Below, one piece after another: positions 46,108-55,070 of a DNA stretch of 64,000 nucleotides. The notes beneath the pieces were generated by a model. It was not told the origin of the DNA and made no database searches. It worked only from the letters and a program-made list of their open reading frames with translations. Position 1 is the first letter of the stretch, and every line of letters starts with the position of its first letter. Made by a program: the position numbers and the translations under genes. The stretch comes from Alphaproteobacteria bacterium (GTDB lineage Bacteria; Pseudomonadota; Alphaproteobacteria; Micropepsales; Micropepsaceae), in assembly GCA_017307355.1 (NCBI GenBank), contig JAFKFG010000009.1:62001-126000 (forward strand), written 5' to 3'.

Positions 46108-46214
46108 CTCACCCTTCGACAGTCGATAGCAACAGCGTATCGACGGGTGAGGGCACGGGAAATCTCCCTCATGCTGGTCGCGCTACGCTGGCGCTAACGA
46201 CTGTCGAAGCATGA
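46108..46214. repeat. Dispersed two-hairpin repeat, family 2, expanded copy
   Basis: CTCACCC with GGGTGAG, and CTCATGC with GCATGAG, occur in the same order as at 26675-26742. Here extra sequence fills each loop. It lies between convergent genes. Confidence 0.55.
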
Positions 46215-46234
46215 GGCCGCTGGCCCAAGAATCC

Positions 46235-46872
<638 letters not shown>

Positions 46873-46873
<1 letters not shown>

Positions 46874-47592
46874 TACACGCTCTCCTTGTCGCCGCGGGGG
46901 CGCACGGTGCGGAATTCGATCCGCTTGGCGTAGTCCTTGCCCTGCAGGATGCGGTTCACGAAAATGCCGGGCGTATGAATCTGGTCGGGATCGAGCGTGC
47001 CGTTGGGCACCAGCTCTTCCACTTCCGCGATGGTGACCTTGGCCGCGGTCGCCATATTGGGATTAAAATTCCGCGCCGTCTTGCGATAGATCAGATTGCC
47101 TTCGTGATCGCCTTTCCAGGCCTTCACCACCGCCAGGTCCGCCTTCAGCCAGGTCTCGCGCACATAGGTTTCGCCGTCGAAGACTTCGGTGGGCTTGCCT
47201 TCGGCCACCACCGTGCCCACGCCGGTCTTGGTGTAGAAGGCGGGAATTCCCGCGCCGCCGGCCCGGATGCGTTCCGCCAAAGTGCCCTGCGGGTTCAGTT
47301 CCAGCTCCAGCTTGCCGGACAGATACAGGCTTTCGAACAATTTGTTCTCGCCCACATAGGACGAGATCATCTTGCGGATCTGATTGTTGTTGAGCAGCAC
47401 CCAGAGCCCGACCCCGTCGGCGCCGCAATTGTTGGAGATCACGGTCAGATTCTTGACGCCGTTTTCCTTGAGCGCCGCGACCAGATTTTCCGGATTGCCG
47501 GAAAGACCGAAGCCGCCATGCATCAAGGTCATGCCGTCGAACACGACCCCTTCCAGCGCCGAGGTTGCGTCCTGGTAGACTTTGCCCGCCAT
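46873..47592 (-). CDS. scoA: 3-oxoacid CoA-transferase subunit A
   Basis: The alpha subunit of the same transferase. It has the CoA-binding [13 protein letters not shown] near residues 27-39 and the later [16 protein letters not shown] start at ATG 47592 ([13 protein letters not shown], 239 residues), with GGAG upstream; the frame extends to 47655 but without a ribosome site. The pair is a typical scoAB operon and probably works in ketone body or polyhydroxybutyrate turnover. Confidence 0.9.
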
Positions 47593-47735
47593 GAGAGATC
47601 TCCGAACCTGCCGCTCTTGCATACTGAAGCCCGCGCCCAGCCGCAATTGCGCCAATCAGCCTAGCCGGCATCTCCCGAGAAAATGTGAAGCCGGCCGCTT
47701 ATTTACATGAATTTCAGGCGCTTAGGCGCCAGCCG

Positions 47736-49379
47736 TCAAGCGGAGGTCTGGCCTTGGCGCACATGCAAGGCGCCAATCGCCTGGCGCGCTTCGGAATGGG
47801 GATCGACCACCAGCTTGCACTGGTCGTTGAAGATCATCACCGCGCGATCTTTCGCCGAATAGGGCCGCCAATTGGGCAGGCCGGAAACATTGGGATCGCC
47901 GGTCCTGGCGAAATTCACCCAGGCACGGCTCATCTTGTCGGCCAGGGGATAACGATCCTTGCCCGTGCCGGTGATGATGTCGTCGGTGGGGCCGTCCAGA
48001 TTGTCGAACACGTAAGAAACTTCCAGCGTGTGCGGCACGCCCAGCTTGCCGCCATGCACCGGTGTGGGTTTTTCGAAATGATAGACATAGGCGGGGGCGG
48101 CGCCCAATGCCGCCTTGCGCTCCGCCACCAGCGCGACATTGGCGGTGAGCCAATTGTCGGTGGCGATCAATTGGAACAGCCGCACATTGTCGGCGGCGGG
48201 AAAATCTTTTTTGTAGAGCGCGATCAGTTTTTCGGTTTCGGCATCGTCCACCTTCAGCCCGCGCTTGACGTCGGCGCGCAAAGTGGCGTCGTCGATGGGA
48301 TCGAGCGGCGTCGAATTGAGGAACGTGATCTCGGTCAAGGTAGAACCCAGGATCATCGGCACGTTGGCCGACAAGGATGGCGCCACGGGATCGAACGCGC
48401 CATTGCCGGAAGCGAGATTGCGCCCGTCCAGCACCGGCCCGAACCGGCCCGCCGGCCCCATCGGGCCCAGCGCGGCGACGATCTTCTGGAACGACATTTG
48501 TTGCAGCTGATCCACCTGGTTCGGCTGCAGGCCCAGCTGGGCCATGATCCTGACGGCGATCTCGGTACCTTCGTCCGGCGTGATGGCTTTCAGCGAGACG
48601 CCGCTTTGCGCGATCACGCGATGGAAGCGGCCCACGGCCTGCGGCATCGCCATGGCGGTGGTGACTTTGCTGCCCCCGCCGGACTGGCCGAAAATGGTGA
48701 CATTGCCGGGATCGCCTCCGAAGGCGGCGATATTGTCCTTCACCCAATTCAGCGCCGCCACGATGTCCAGCATGCCGACATTGCCGCTGTCGGCATATTT
48801 CTCGCCGCCCAGCTTGGCGAGATAGAGAAAACCGAAAGCGTTGAGGCGGTGATTGACCGTGACCAGCACCACGCCATGCTTTTTCGCCAGCATGGCGCCG
48901 TCATAGCGGACATTGCCGCCCGAGCCGCCGGTGAAGCCGCCGCCATGGCACCAGAGCATCACCGGGCGTTTCTTTCCGTCATCGGCCCCGGCGGTCCAGA
49001 TGTTCAGTCTGAGGCAATCCTCGCTCTGGGCGGTGCGATCCAGCGCCACCACTTCTTCTTCCATGAAACCGGTGGCGTCGGTCTGCGGCGCGCGGTTGCC
49101 GAACAGGGTGGCATCGCGGACGCCGCTCCAGGGCGCGGGCGGCTGAGGCGGCATGAAGCGGTTGGCGCCCGCGGTCGATGCGCCATAGGGAATGCCTTTG
49201 AAGATTTTGACGCCGTCTTCCATGAAGCCGCGGACCTTGCCGTAGCTAGTGTTCACGATGGGCGCGGTTCCGGCTGCCTGTGCCGGCGGCGCACCAAGCG
49301 CCAAGCCCGCCGCGGCCATGCCGCCCGCGAGCAATAACTGGCGCCGATCCGGTTCCTCCATGCCATTGTTTTTGGCCAT
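47736..49379 (-). CDS. Type-B carboxylesterase, exported
   Basis: A 547-residue carboxylesterase of the COesterase family. It has a twin-arginine-like leader (PDRRQLLLAGGMAAAGLALG), the oxyanion HGGGF motif, and the nucleophile elbow GQSGGG near residue 230. The catalytic His is probably in the PHTLEVSYVFDN region. I use ATG 49379, which follows GGGGCGGA; ATG 49391 is in frame. Substrate unknown; it may work with the tannase-family hydrolase nearby. Confidence 0.87.
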   Translation of the reverse strand: MAKNNGMEEPDRRQLLLAGGMAAAGLALGAPPAQAAGTAPIVNTSYGKVRGFMEDGVKIFKGIPYGASTAGANRFMPPQPPAPWSGVRDATLFGNRAPQTDATGFMEEEVVALDRTAQSEDCLRLNIWTAGADDGKKRPVMLWCHGGGFTGGSGGNVRYDGAMLAKKHGVVLVTVNHRLNAFGFLYLAKLGGEKYADSGNVGMLDIVAALNWVKDNIAAFGGDPGNVTIFGQSGGGSKVTTAMAMPQAVGRFHRVIAQSGVSLKAITPDEGTEIAVRIMAQLGLQPNQVDQLQQMSFQKIVAALGPMGPAGRFGPVLDGRNLASGNGAFDPVAPSLSANVPMILGSTLTEITFLNSTPLDPIDDATLRADVKRGLKVDDAETEKLIALYKKDFPAADNVRLFQLIATDNWLTANVALVAERKAALGAAPAYVYHFEKPTPVHGGKLGVPHTLEVSYVFDNLDGPTDDIITGTGKDRYPLADKMSRAWVNFARTGDPNVSGLPNWRPYSAKDRAVMIFNDQCKLVVDPHSEARQAIGALHVRQGQTSA

Positions 49380-49482
49380 GTTCCGCCCCATTTTCAGCCC
49401 ATAACCGCCAAGGAACTATAGGGGCTGGGAAATACCCGCGCCATATGCAAAAGAGCGGCGCGCCGACCAAGAGATGCCATCA

Positions 49483-49791
49483 ATGTCGCAAACTATCGCG
49501 CCGCCGGAAGCCTGCCACTCCATGACCGAATTGCGCGCCGCAATCGATGCGCTGGATGCGCAGCTGGTGGCGATGCTGGCCCGGCGCCAGACCTATATCG
49601 AGCGGGCGGCGGTGCTGAAATCGGATCGCGGCACCGTGCGCGACACGCCGCGCGTCGAACAGGTGGTGCGCAATGTCGTGGCCGAAGCCGCGCGCAAGGG
49701 CCTGTCGCCCGCCATCGCCGAAGCGGTGTGGCGCAGCCTGATCGAAGCCAGCATCGCGCACGAATTCAAAGCCTTCGACGCCAAGCGCTAA
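49483..49791 (+). CDS. Chorismate mutase, AroQ type
   Basis: A 102-residue all-helical chorismate mutase, converting chorismate to prephenate for Phe/Tyr synthesis. Helix 1 has ELRAAIDALDAQLVAMLARRQTYI, with the active-site Arg and Lys (KSDRGTVRDTPRVEQV), and helix 3 ends AVWRSLIEASIAHE. ATG 49483 is 8 bases after AAGAGA; ATG 49474 is also in frame. Its stop overlaps the convergent bufC stop by four bases. Confidence 0.85.
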   Translation: MSQTIAPPEACHSMTELRAAIDALDAQLVAMLARRQTYIERAAVLKSDRGTVRDTPRVEQVVRNVVAEAARKGLSPAIAEAVWRSLIEASIAHEFKAFDAKR

Positions 49792-50531
49792 GGGGTACGC
49801 GCCGCGCGGATCAGTCCGTCCCGCAACCAGCTCGCCAGAGCGGCGCCGACATCCTGCGCGGCGCGATCCGCATCTCCGTCTTCGACCAGCAACGCACACA
49901 GATCGGCGAAGCCGGACCCGGCCATCGCCAGGGTGAGCGCGCGCTGCTCGAATGTCTCGATGGTGCGGTATTTGGGCGTCAGGCCGCTGCGCCAGATGCG
50001 AATGGTGGCGGGCACGGCCAATCGCTGGGCGGCCGGCGGCGTTTCGTTGTTCGCCAGCGCCCCCCAGATCGCGGCACAGTTGGTGGCGACTTCGCCCATC
50101 GTCAAAGTGGGCACGAAGATCAGGACCGCATGGTCCCAATCCACCTGCCCCAGCGCTTCGGGCGTGATCGCGTCCCCGTCCGGCCCGTCAAACGCGCGGC
50201 GCAGATGCCAATCCAGCCAGGCCAGTTCGGCGACCTCCGCATCGCCCGGATAGAGCGCGCGCAAGGTCCGGACGAATTCGTCGCCATATTCGTTCAAGGT
50301 CCAGCTTTTCGGGGCGTGGGCTTCCACATACTGCCGCGCCGCCTTGTCGAACGCGTCATCGCCCAGCCAGGTCCAGGTTTTTTCGAACGTATCGCGCAGG
50401 CTGGCGACCAGCTGGGCGCGATAGGCATGGCGATAAACCGCCAGGCCCCGCTCCGGCGCGCCCGGCAGCGGCGCGTCGGTGCCCGCCAGGATGTGATCGC
50501 GAAAGCCGCGCTGGGTGTCGAGCAAGGTCAT
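49788..50531 (-). CDS. bufC: Bufferin maturation partner BufC (DUF2063)
   Basis: A 247-residue DUF2063 protein, the partner protein of bufferin and related MNIO operons. The N-terminal domain has QRGFRDHILAG and GLAVYRHAYRAQLVASLRDTF, the family hallmark, then helical GDDAFDKAARQYVEAH. The partner is thought to present the precursor leader to BufB. The ATG overlaps the bufB stop (ATGA). The C-terminus overlaps chorismate mutase by four bases. Confidence 0.85.
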   Translation of the reverse strand: MTLLDTQRGFRDHILAGTDAPLPGAPERGLAVYRHAYRAQLVASLRDTFEKTWTWLGDDAFDKAARQYVEAHAPKSWTLNEYGDEFVRTLRALYPGDAEVAELAWLDWHLRRAFDGPDGDAITPEALGQVDWDHAVLIFVPTLTMGEVATNCAAIWGALANNETPPAAQRLAVPATIRIWRSGLTPKYRTIETFEQRALTLAMAGSGFADLCALLVEDGDADRAAQDVGAALASWLRDGLIRAARTP

Positions 50532-51361
50532 GCGGCGCGCGTCCAGTCGCCGGCTTTCTGGCGGGCGACATCCAGTTCGGCCAGAAGCTCGGCCAAAGGC
50601 GGAATATTGTCGTCGCGCTCGATCATGCTCGCCCGCGCGCCGAAACGCTCGACGGCTTTCTTGTAGAGGGCCCAGACCGGATCGGGCACCGGCTCGTCAT
50701 GGGTGTCGATCAGAAGCTCGCGCCCCTGGCTGTGGCCGGCCAGATGCATCTGGCGCACCCGGTCCGCCGGAATGCCCGCCAGATAGGCATCCATGTCGAA
50801 GCCGTGGTTGGTGCCGCTCACATAGATGTTGTTGACGTCGAGCAGAAGATAGCAGCCGGTGCGGCGGCACATCTCGGAAATGAATTCCCACTCCGTCATC
50901 TGATCGTCGGCGAAAGTGAGGTAGGTGGAGGCGTTCTCCATCAGGATGGGACGCTCCAGCACGTCTTGCGCCCGCGCGATATTGGCGCAGACCAGATCCA
51001 TCGCCTCTTCGGTATAGGGCATGGGCAGAAGATCGTGGGAATTGAATCCCTCCACGCCCGTCCAGCACAGATGATCGGACACCCACAAAGGATCGACTCG
51101 GGTCGCCAGCGCCTTGAGGCGGCGCAGATAGTCCAGCTTGACGCCGTCGGCGGAGCCGATCGACATCGACACGCCATGCATCGCCACCGGATAGCGTTCG
51201 CGCACCTTGTCCAGCACATGGAGCGGGCGGCCGCCCGGCACCATGAAATTCTCGGAAATCACTTCGACGAAATCGACCAGATCGTCGCGTTCCAGGAATT
51301 CATTGAAATGCGGCGGACGCAGGCCGAGACCGAAGCCTTCGAAGAGAGGAATGGCGGTCAT
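50528..51361 (-). CDS. bufB: MNIO-family peptide-modifying oxidase BufB (DUF692)
   Basis: A 277-residue DUF692 (MNIO, multinuclear iron) enzyme with a TIM-barrel fold. Likely metal and catalytic residues are in HFNEFL, DFVEVISENFM, MHGVSMSIGS, SDHLCWTG, LMENASTYL, LLLDVNNIYVS and MHLAGHSQG. MNIO enzymes oxidise Cys in a peptide to oxazolone/thioamide or thiooxazole groups. ATG 51361 has AGAAGG five bases upstream; TTG 51376 is an alternative. It lies 97 bp after bufA with a hairpin between. Confidence 0.9.
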   Translation of the reverse strand: MTAIPLFEGFGLGLRPPHFNEFLERDDLVDFVEVISENFMVPGGRPLHVLDKVRERYPVAMHGVSMSIGSADGVKLDYLRRLKALATRVDPLWVSDHLCWTGVEGFNSHDLLPMPYTEEAMDLVCANIARAQDVLERPILMENASTYLTFADDQMTEWEFISEMCRRTGCYLLLDVNNIYVSGTNHGFDMDAYLAGIPADRVRQMHLAGHSQGRELLIDTHDEPVPDPVWALYKKAVERFGARASMIERDDNIPPLAELLAELDVARQKAGDWTRAA

Positions 51362-51383
51362 CAAGCCTTCTCGCAAATGTCAT

Positions 51384-51414
51384 ATGGACCCGGCGCTTTC
51401 GCGACCGGGTCCAT
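51384..51414. promoter_or_regulatory. Intercistronic stem-loop between bufA and bufB
   Basis: ATGGACCCGG (51384-51393) and CCGGGTCCAT (51405-51414) form a perfect 10 bp stem with an 11-base loop, in the 97 bp between bufA and bufB. Such a hairpin could partly stop transcription or protect the bufA message. Confidence 0.7.
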
Positions 51415-51458
51415 GAGACTCTGGTACGGCAGTCACCGCCGCACCTTATACAAGGATA

Positions 51459-51713
51459 TTACGGCGTGGTCTTGCCGCCGGCCTTGGTGCAGGCGTCAGC
51501 CGACATCGACTTGTAGCCTTGGCCCTTGCAGGAATTCTGGCCCTTGCAGTCATGATTGCCCGACTTGCAATCCGACTGACCCTTGCAGGAATTCACGCCG
51601 AAGCAATGAACCGACGCATCCGCGGCGGACGCGACGGTCGGCGCGGTCGCGACGGCGGCCATGGCGAGAAAGGCGGCGGCCGAAGCCAGCGTGGCAGTCT
51701 TGATGGGGGTCAT
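51459..51713 (-). CDS. bufA: Bufferin-type metallophore precursor, BufA2-like
   Basis: An 84-residue exported precursor. A Sec signal peptide covers residues 1-31 (AAFLAMAAVATAPTVASAAD). The mature part has six cysteines (37, 43, 49, 56, 62, 75), several in CKGQ repeats (NSCKGQSDCK, then DCKGQNSCKGQG). This matches the BufA2 type of bufferin, periplasmic peptides whose modified Cys bind metal, mainly copper. It is first in bufA-bufB-bufC and has a SigF-like promoter about 53 bp upstream of its ATG. Confidence 0.9.
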   Translation of the reverse strand: MTPIKTATLASAAAFLAMAAVATAPTVASAADASVHCFGVNSCKGQSDCKSGNHDCKGQNSCKGQGYKSMSADACTKAGGKTTP

Positions 51714-51765
51714 GGAACGTCTCCGTGTTGTTGCGCCGGCCGTTTTTCGGCATGGCTGTTAGGTG

Positions 51766-51791
51766 TTCGGCAGTCCCGAACCTGAGGTTAC
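51766..51791 (-). promoter_or_regulatory. SigF-type ECF promoter of bufABC
   Basis: On the minus strand GTAACC (51791-51786), 16 bases, CGAA (51769-51766). This is the motif I recall for Caulobacter SigF promoters, and the same motif with the same 16-base spacing occurs before nrsF. The CGAA ends 53 bases before the bufA ATG. Confidence 0.8.
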
Positions 51792-51858
51792 ATCCCACGC
51801 CCCAAATCGGGCAGAAAGTCGGCGGGAGATCGGAACTTCCGGTTATTCCATCACGATT

Positions 51859-52821
51859 TTATTTCAACCCCGCATCCCCATGATCCGGCGCGGTGATCTG
51901 CCGCCGGATCGCGGCCAGCGGCGCGGAATCGTCGAACACGATTCTGTTGCCTTGAAGCCCCACGCCCAGTTGCTTGAGAAGCGCATCGATATCGACCGGC
52001 GTCCCGGTCTTTCCCATTTGCGCGTAAAGATCGGCCAGTTCGGTTCCGCCGGTGGCGGCGTCGCCCGCCGCCATCACCTGATCCATGGTCCAGTCGGCGG
52101 TGTTGCCGCCGCTCTGCCGGTTGATCGCCTGCAACGCGGTCTGCACGCCGATGCGATTATGGGTGCGTTCGCGGATGCGGACATCCGCGACCAGCCAGAA
52201 GGCCGCGCCGCCCCAATAAACGCGCTGATGATCATGCGTGCTGTCCAGGCCGCCATCGCCCGGCTTGGGCTGGCCGCTGGGCATTTCATCGACGGTCCAT
52301 TTCCAGACTTCGGCGGGATCCATCTGACCGGCCTCTGCCCGCGCGATGGGCTCGACATAGGTGGCATTGCCTTCCTGGAGCCAAAGGCCCGAACGCGGCA
52401 ATTGGGGAAGCGCCAGATGCGTCATCTCATGCACCAGCACCCAGTCGCGCTTCAGAGCCGCCGCGTCGGCACCCCGGCCGACCGTCAGCCGGATCAGGGA
52501 GCCGCCGCGAAATCCGAAGGTGGTGCCGCCGACACTGTGCCCATCGCCGGCAATGACGACCAGCCGGACATGGGAAACCGGAAAGCGCCCGAAATAGGTT
52601 GCCACCGCTTGCGCGCTGGTGCGGATCCAATCCTGGATCAAGGCGCGATCCAGTCCGGAAGCACCGTCGGAAAAGACGATGTCGATGGTGCCGCCGCCCA
52701 TCGCGATCTGCGCATCCGGCGCGGCGCGGGACGGCGCAGGCTGAGCCTCTGCAACAAGTGTCGACGCGAAAACCAAGGCCGTAACCAGCGCAGCAATTTT
52801 GCCCCACTTTGGCCCGGCCAT
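51859..52821 (-). CDS. Secreted gluzincin-like HExxH metallopeptidase
   Basis: A 320-residue protein with a signal peptide (residues 1-27). The zinc motif is HEMTH at about 131-135, and the third ligand is the Glu of WLQEGNATY near 150, the gluzincin arrangement. The N-terminal part has a short beta-rich domain (GGTIDIVFSDGASGLDRAL). Its ATG overlaps the sigma factor stop (TGATG), so both are made together. I recognise no named family. It may act on the cell envelope or on a stress signal. Confidence 0.75.
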   Translation of the reverse strand: MAGPKWGKIAALVTALVFASTLVAEAQPAPSRAAPDAQIAMGGGTIDIVFSDGASGLDRALIQDWIRTSAQAVATYFGRFPVSHVRLVVIAGDGHSVGGTTFGFRGGSLIRLTVGRGADAAALKRDWVLVHEMTHLALPQLPRSGLWLQEGNATYVEPIARAEAGQMDPAEVWKWTVDEMPSGQPKPGDGGLDSTHDHQRVYWGGAAFWLVADVRIRERTHNRIGVQTALQAINRQSGGNTADWTMDQVMAAGDAATGGTELADLYAQMGKTGTPVDIDALLKQLGVGLQGNRIVFDDSAPLAAIRRQITAPDHGDAGLK

Positions 52822-53354
52822 CACCCGTCAACCTGGATCTGCCGTTGGGCGGCGATCATCATGCGAGTAATGCCGCGATGGATATTGACCTTCACCAGCG
52901 ACACCGACTGGCCGGTCTTTGCCGAGGCTTCCTCGACGCTGAAGCCATGCATCTTCACCAACCGGATCACTTCGGATTGCGCCGGCTTCAGTTCGGACAG
53001 AAGTTTTTCCAGGGTGGTGGCGTTCTGAATCGCCGCGCCGTGATCCTCGATGGCGAGATCCTCGCTGATCGCCAAGGTGGCGGATTTGCGCAACGCGCGC
53101 AGGCGGTCGATCCATTTGTAGCGCGCGATCGCCACCAGCCAGGGACCGAAAGGCCGCGACGGATCGTAGGAGCCGCGTTTTTCATGCAAGGCGAACAGCG
53201 TGTCCTGCACCGCATCGTCCACCATCGCGGGCGGCAGGCGTGTGCCGAAATAACGCTTGAGCCAGGGACGCAACTCGTCGAGCAGCCGGCGATAGCGCAT
53301 GCCGTCGCCTTTCTGCGCGGCCGCCATCAGTCCTGACCATTCCTTATCGGACAT
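52821..53354 (-). CDS. sigF: SigF-like ECF sigma factor
   Basis: A 177-residue ECF sigma factor. Region 2 has DDAVQDTLFALHEKRGSYDP and PWLVAIARYKWIDRLR; region 4 has LLSELKPAQSEVIRLVKMHG and GFSVEEASAKTGQSVSLVKV. The divergent NrsF-type anti-sigma gene and the GTAACC-N16-CGAA promoters suggest it is SigF, the metal-stress sigma of Caulobacter. ATG 53354 is used; 53390 and 53438 are in frame. No SigF motif is seen for its own strand. Confidence 0.82.
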   Translation of the reverse strand: MSDKEWSGLMAAAQKGDGMRYRRLLDELRPWLKRYFGTRLPPAMVDDAVQDTLFALHEKRGSYDPSRPFGPWLVAIARYKWIDRLRALRKSATLAISEDLAIEDHGAAIQNATTLEKLLSELKPAQSEVIRLVKMHGFSVEEASAKTGQSVSLVKVNIHRGITRMMIAAQRQIQVDG

Positions 53355-53495
53355 TGCGAGGCTTTCAGCCTGAGTCACCAGCCTGGGCATTGCCGGCCGG
53401 TTCGTTGAAAGTGTGCAACAATGACAGACATTCGGCAATCAGGCGCCGCCGCGAATGGCAAAAATGCCAAGATTTGGACAAAATCCGGATCACTT

Positions 53496-53521
53496 GTAAC
53501 CCCGCGCGTGCGGGTGGCGAA
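53496..53521 (+). promoter_or_regulatory. SigF-type ECF promoter of nrsF
   Basis: GTAACC (53496-53501), 16 bases, CGAA (53518-53521), about 74 bp before the nrsF start. Both hexamer and tetramer are identical to those upstream of bufA. Confidence 0.8.
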
Positions 53522-53594
53522 AAGACAAGGACCGTCACAGAAATTGTACGGTGCCCGGTGTTCCACTTTTTAACGGCGTTCCATCTCTAACTTT

Positions 53595-54281
53595 GTGACG
53601 GCTTTGCAATCATCCGACTCGTCCTCCGAAACCTCCGCCAACGCGCTTGACCTGATGGTCGATCGCTTGGTCGCGGATCTGCGGCCGGTGGAAAGCCCGC
53701 CCGTGGCGCGCCGGCTGGCGCTGGGGCTGGGCGTGGGCATCGTGATCTCGCTGGCCTTTGTCGGCATCCTGCTGGGCTACCGCCCGGACATGGCGAGCGC
53801 GACCATGACCATGATCTTCTGGGTCAAGCTGGCCTATGTCTCCGGCATCGGCGCGGTGGCGCTATGGGCGGTGGAGCGGCTGGTGCGGCCGGGCGTTCCC
53901 ACCGGCAACCTGCTGTTATGGCTGCTGCTTCCCGCCGCGATGATGGGGGGATTGGCGGTCATGGAATTGATCCATGGCCCGGCCAATCTGCGCGAGCATC
54001 TGATCATGGGCTTCAGCGCCGCCGCCGCGCCCTGGCGCATTCTGGCGGCCGCGCTGCCGCCGCTGGTGGGCCTGGCCTGGGCGGTTCGGGGGCTGGCGCC
54101 CACCCGTCTGGTTTTTGCCGGCACCATGGTCGGCCTGGCGGCGGGCGGTTTCGGCGCGGCGTCCTATGCGATGCATTGCCAGGAATCGGCCGCGCCGTTC
54201 CTGTTGATCTGGTACGGGCTGGGCGTGCTCGCTTGCGGCTTTGTCGGCGCCATGCTGGGTCCGCGCGTGCTGCGTTGGTAG
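53595..54281 (+). CDS. nrsF: NrsF-type anti-sigma factor (DUF1109)
   Basis: A 228-residue inner-membrane protein with six predicted helices after a cytoplasmic N-terminus (DLMVDRLVADLRPVESPP). This is the DUF1109/NrsF layout, the anti-sigma of SigF. Two Cys, the one in YAMHCQESAA and the one in VLACGFVG, might sense metal or redox; NrsF is reported to rely on periplasmic cysteines. GTG 53595 is the preferred start, with ATG 53655 as the alternative. It is divergent from sigF. Confidence 0.85.
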   Translation: MTALQSSDSSSETSANALDLMVDRLVADLRPVESPPVARRLALGLGVGIVISLAFVGILLGYRPDMASATMTMIFWVKLAYVSGIGAVALWAVERLVRPGVPTGNLLLWLLLPAAMMGGLAVMELIHGPANLREHLIMGFSAAAAPWRILAAALPPLVGLAWAVRGLAPTRLVFAGTMVGLAAGGFGAASYAMHCQESAAPFLLIWYGLGVLACGFVGAMLGPRVLRW

Positions 54282-54329
54282 TACCGGCGCCGCGGTGACC
54301 GCAGCGCCGGTCTTTCCCAAACGGCCAAT

Positions 54330-54995
54330 TTAAGCGGCCAATTCCAATGTCTGCAGTGCCGCGAAATCCTCCGCATTCAGCGTGGGACGAACCGCCTGCG
54401 TCACGATGGCCTGGAAAACCGCCGGCGGCGCGGCATTCTTGATGCCGGTCAGCAGCGCCCGCCGCTCCGCGCCGTTCATCGCCGGCACCATCAGCCGGAG
54501 ATAGGCGATATTTTCCTCCGGCGTGAGGGAATGGATGATCTCCATTTCCATCGCCATCAACTCCGCATCGCTGAACAGCGCGCAGAGCTGCGGATAGAAG
54601 ACGGTCTCTTCCTCCTGCATATGAAGGAAATCCGCCGCCACGAAGCTGGAGAAGGTCAGATAGAGCTGGCGCCCGGCCGCTGCGCGGCCTTCCTGCGAGG
54701 CCCGTTCCACAGTAGCCATGGCCCGCTCCAGGCGCGCGAAATCCTCGCGATGCTCTTCATGCTGGCGCTCGATCTCATGAGCCCCGCCGCTCGCCCGGGC
54801 TTCCAGGGCGGGATGAATATAGCGCTCCTCATGCGCCAGATGCTTAGCGCAAAGCGCGAGATGAAATCGCAGCGCCTCCATCGTCACGTCCGGGGTCGCG
54901 AAATCCGCGCGACCCAGCTCTTTCAGCATTTCGGCATGGGCAAAGCGAAGGCCCTTGTGAATGGGACCGTACAGATCCCAGCGTCCTGATGTCAT
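54330..54995 (-). CDS. Hemerythrin-domain protein
   Basis: A 221-residue all-helical protein with a hemerythrin-like di-iron site. Likely ligands are in GPIHKGLRFAHAEML, AKHLAHEERYIHPAL, EIERQHEEHREDF and DFLHMQEEETVFYP. Such proteins bind or sense O2 or NO, or store iron. The last ~60 residues are a separate helical tail. It diverges from the PPOX-GAF pair and shares a promoter region with four phased TTCCTA repeats. Confidence 0.82.
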   Translation of the reverse strand: MTSGRWDLYGPIHKGLRFAHAEMLKELGRADFATPDVTMEALRFHLALCAKHLAHEERYIHPALEARASGGAHEIERQHEEHREDFARLERAMATVERASQEGRAAAGRQLYLTFSSFVAADFLHMQEEETVFYPQLCALFSDAELMAMEMEIIHSLTPEENIAYLRLMVPAMNGAERRALLTGIKNAAPPAVFQAIVTQAVRPTLNAEDFAALQTLELAA

Positions 54996-55070
54996 GGTTC
55001 TTTCTCCCGTCTTTTCGGCCGCGGCGCGGCCTTGTGGGGCGGGGTGATAAGGCGGGCGAACGGGCGTGGC

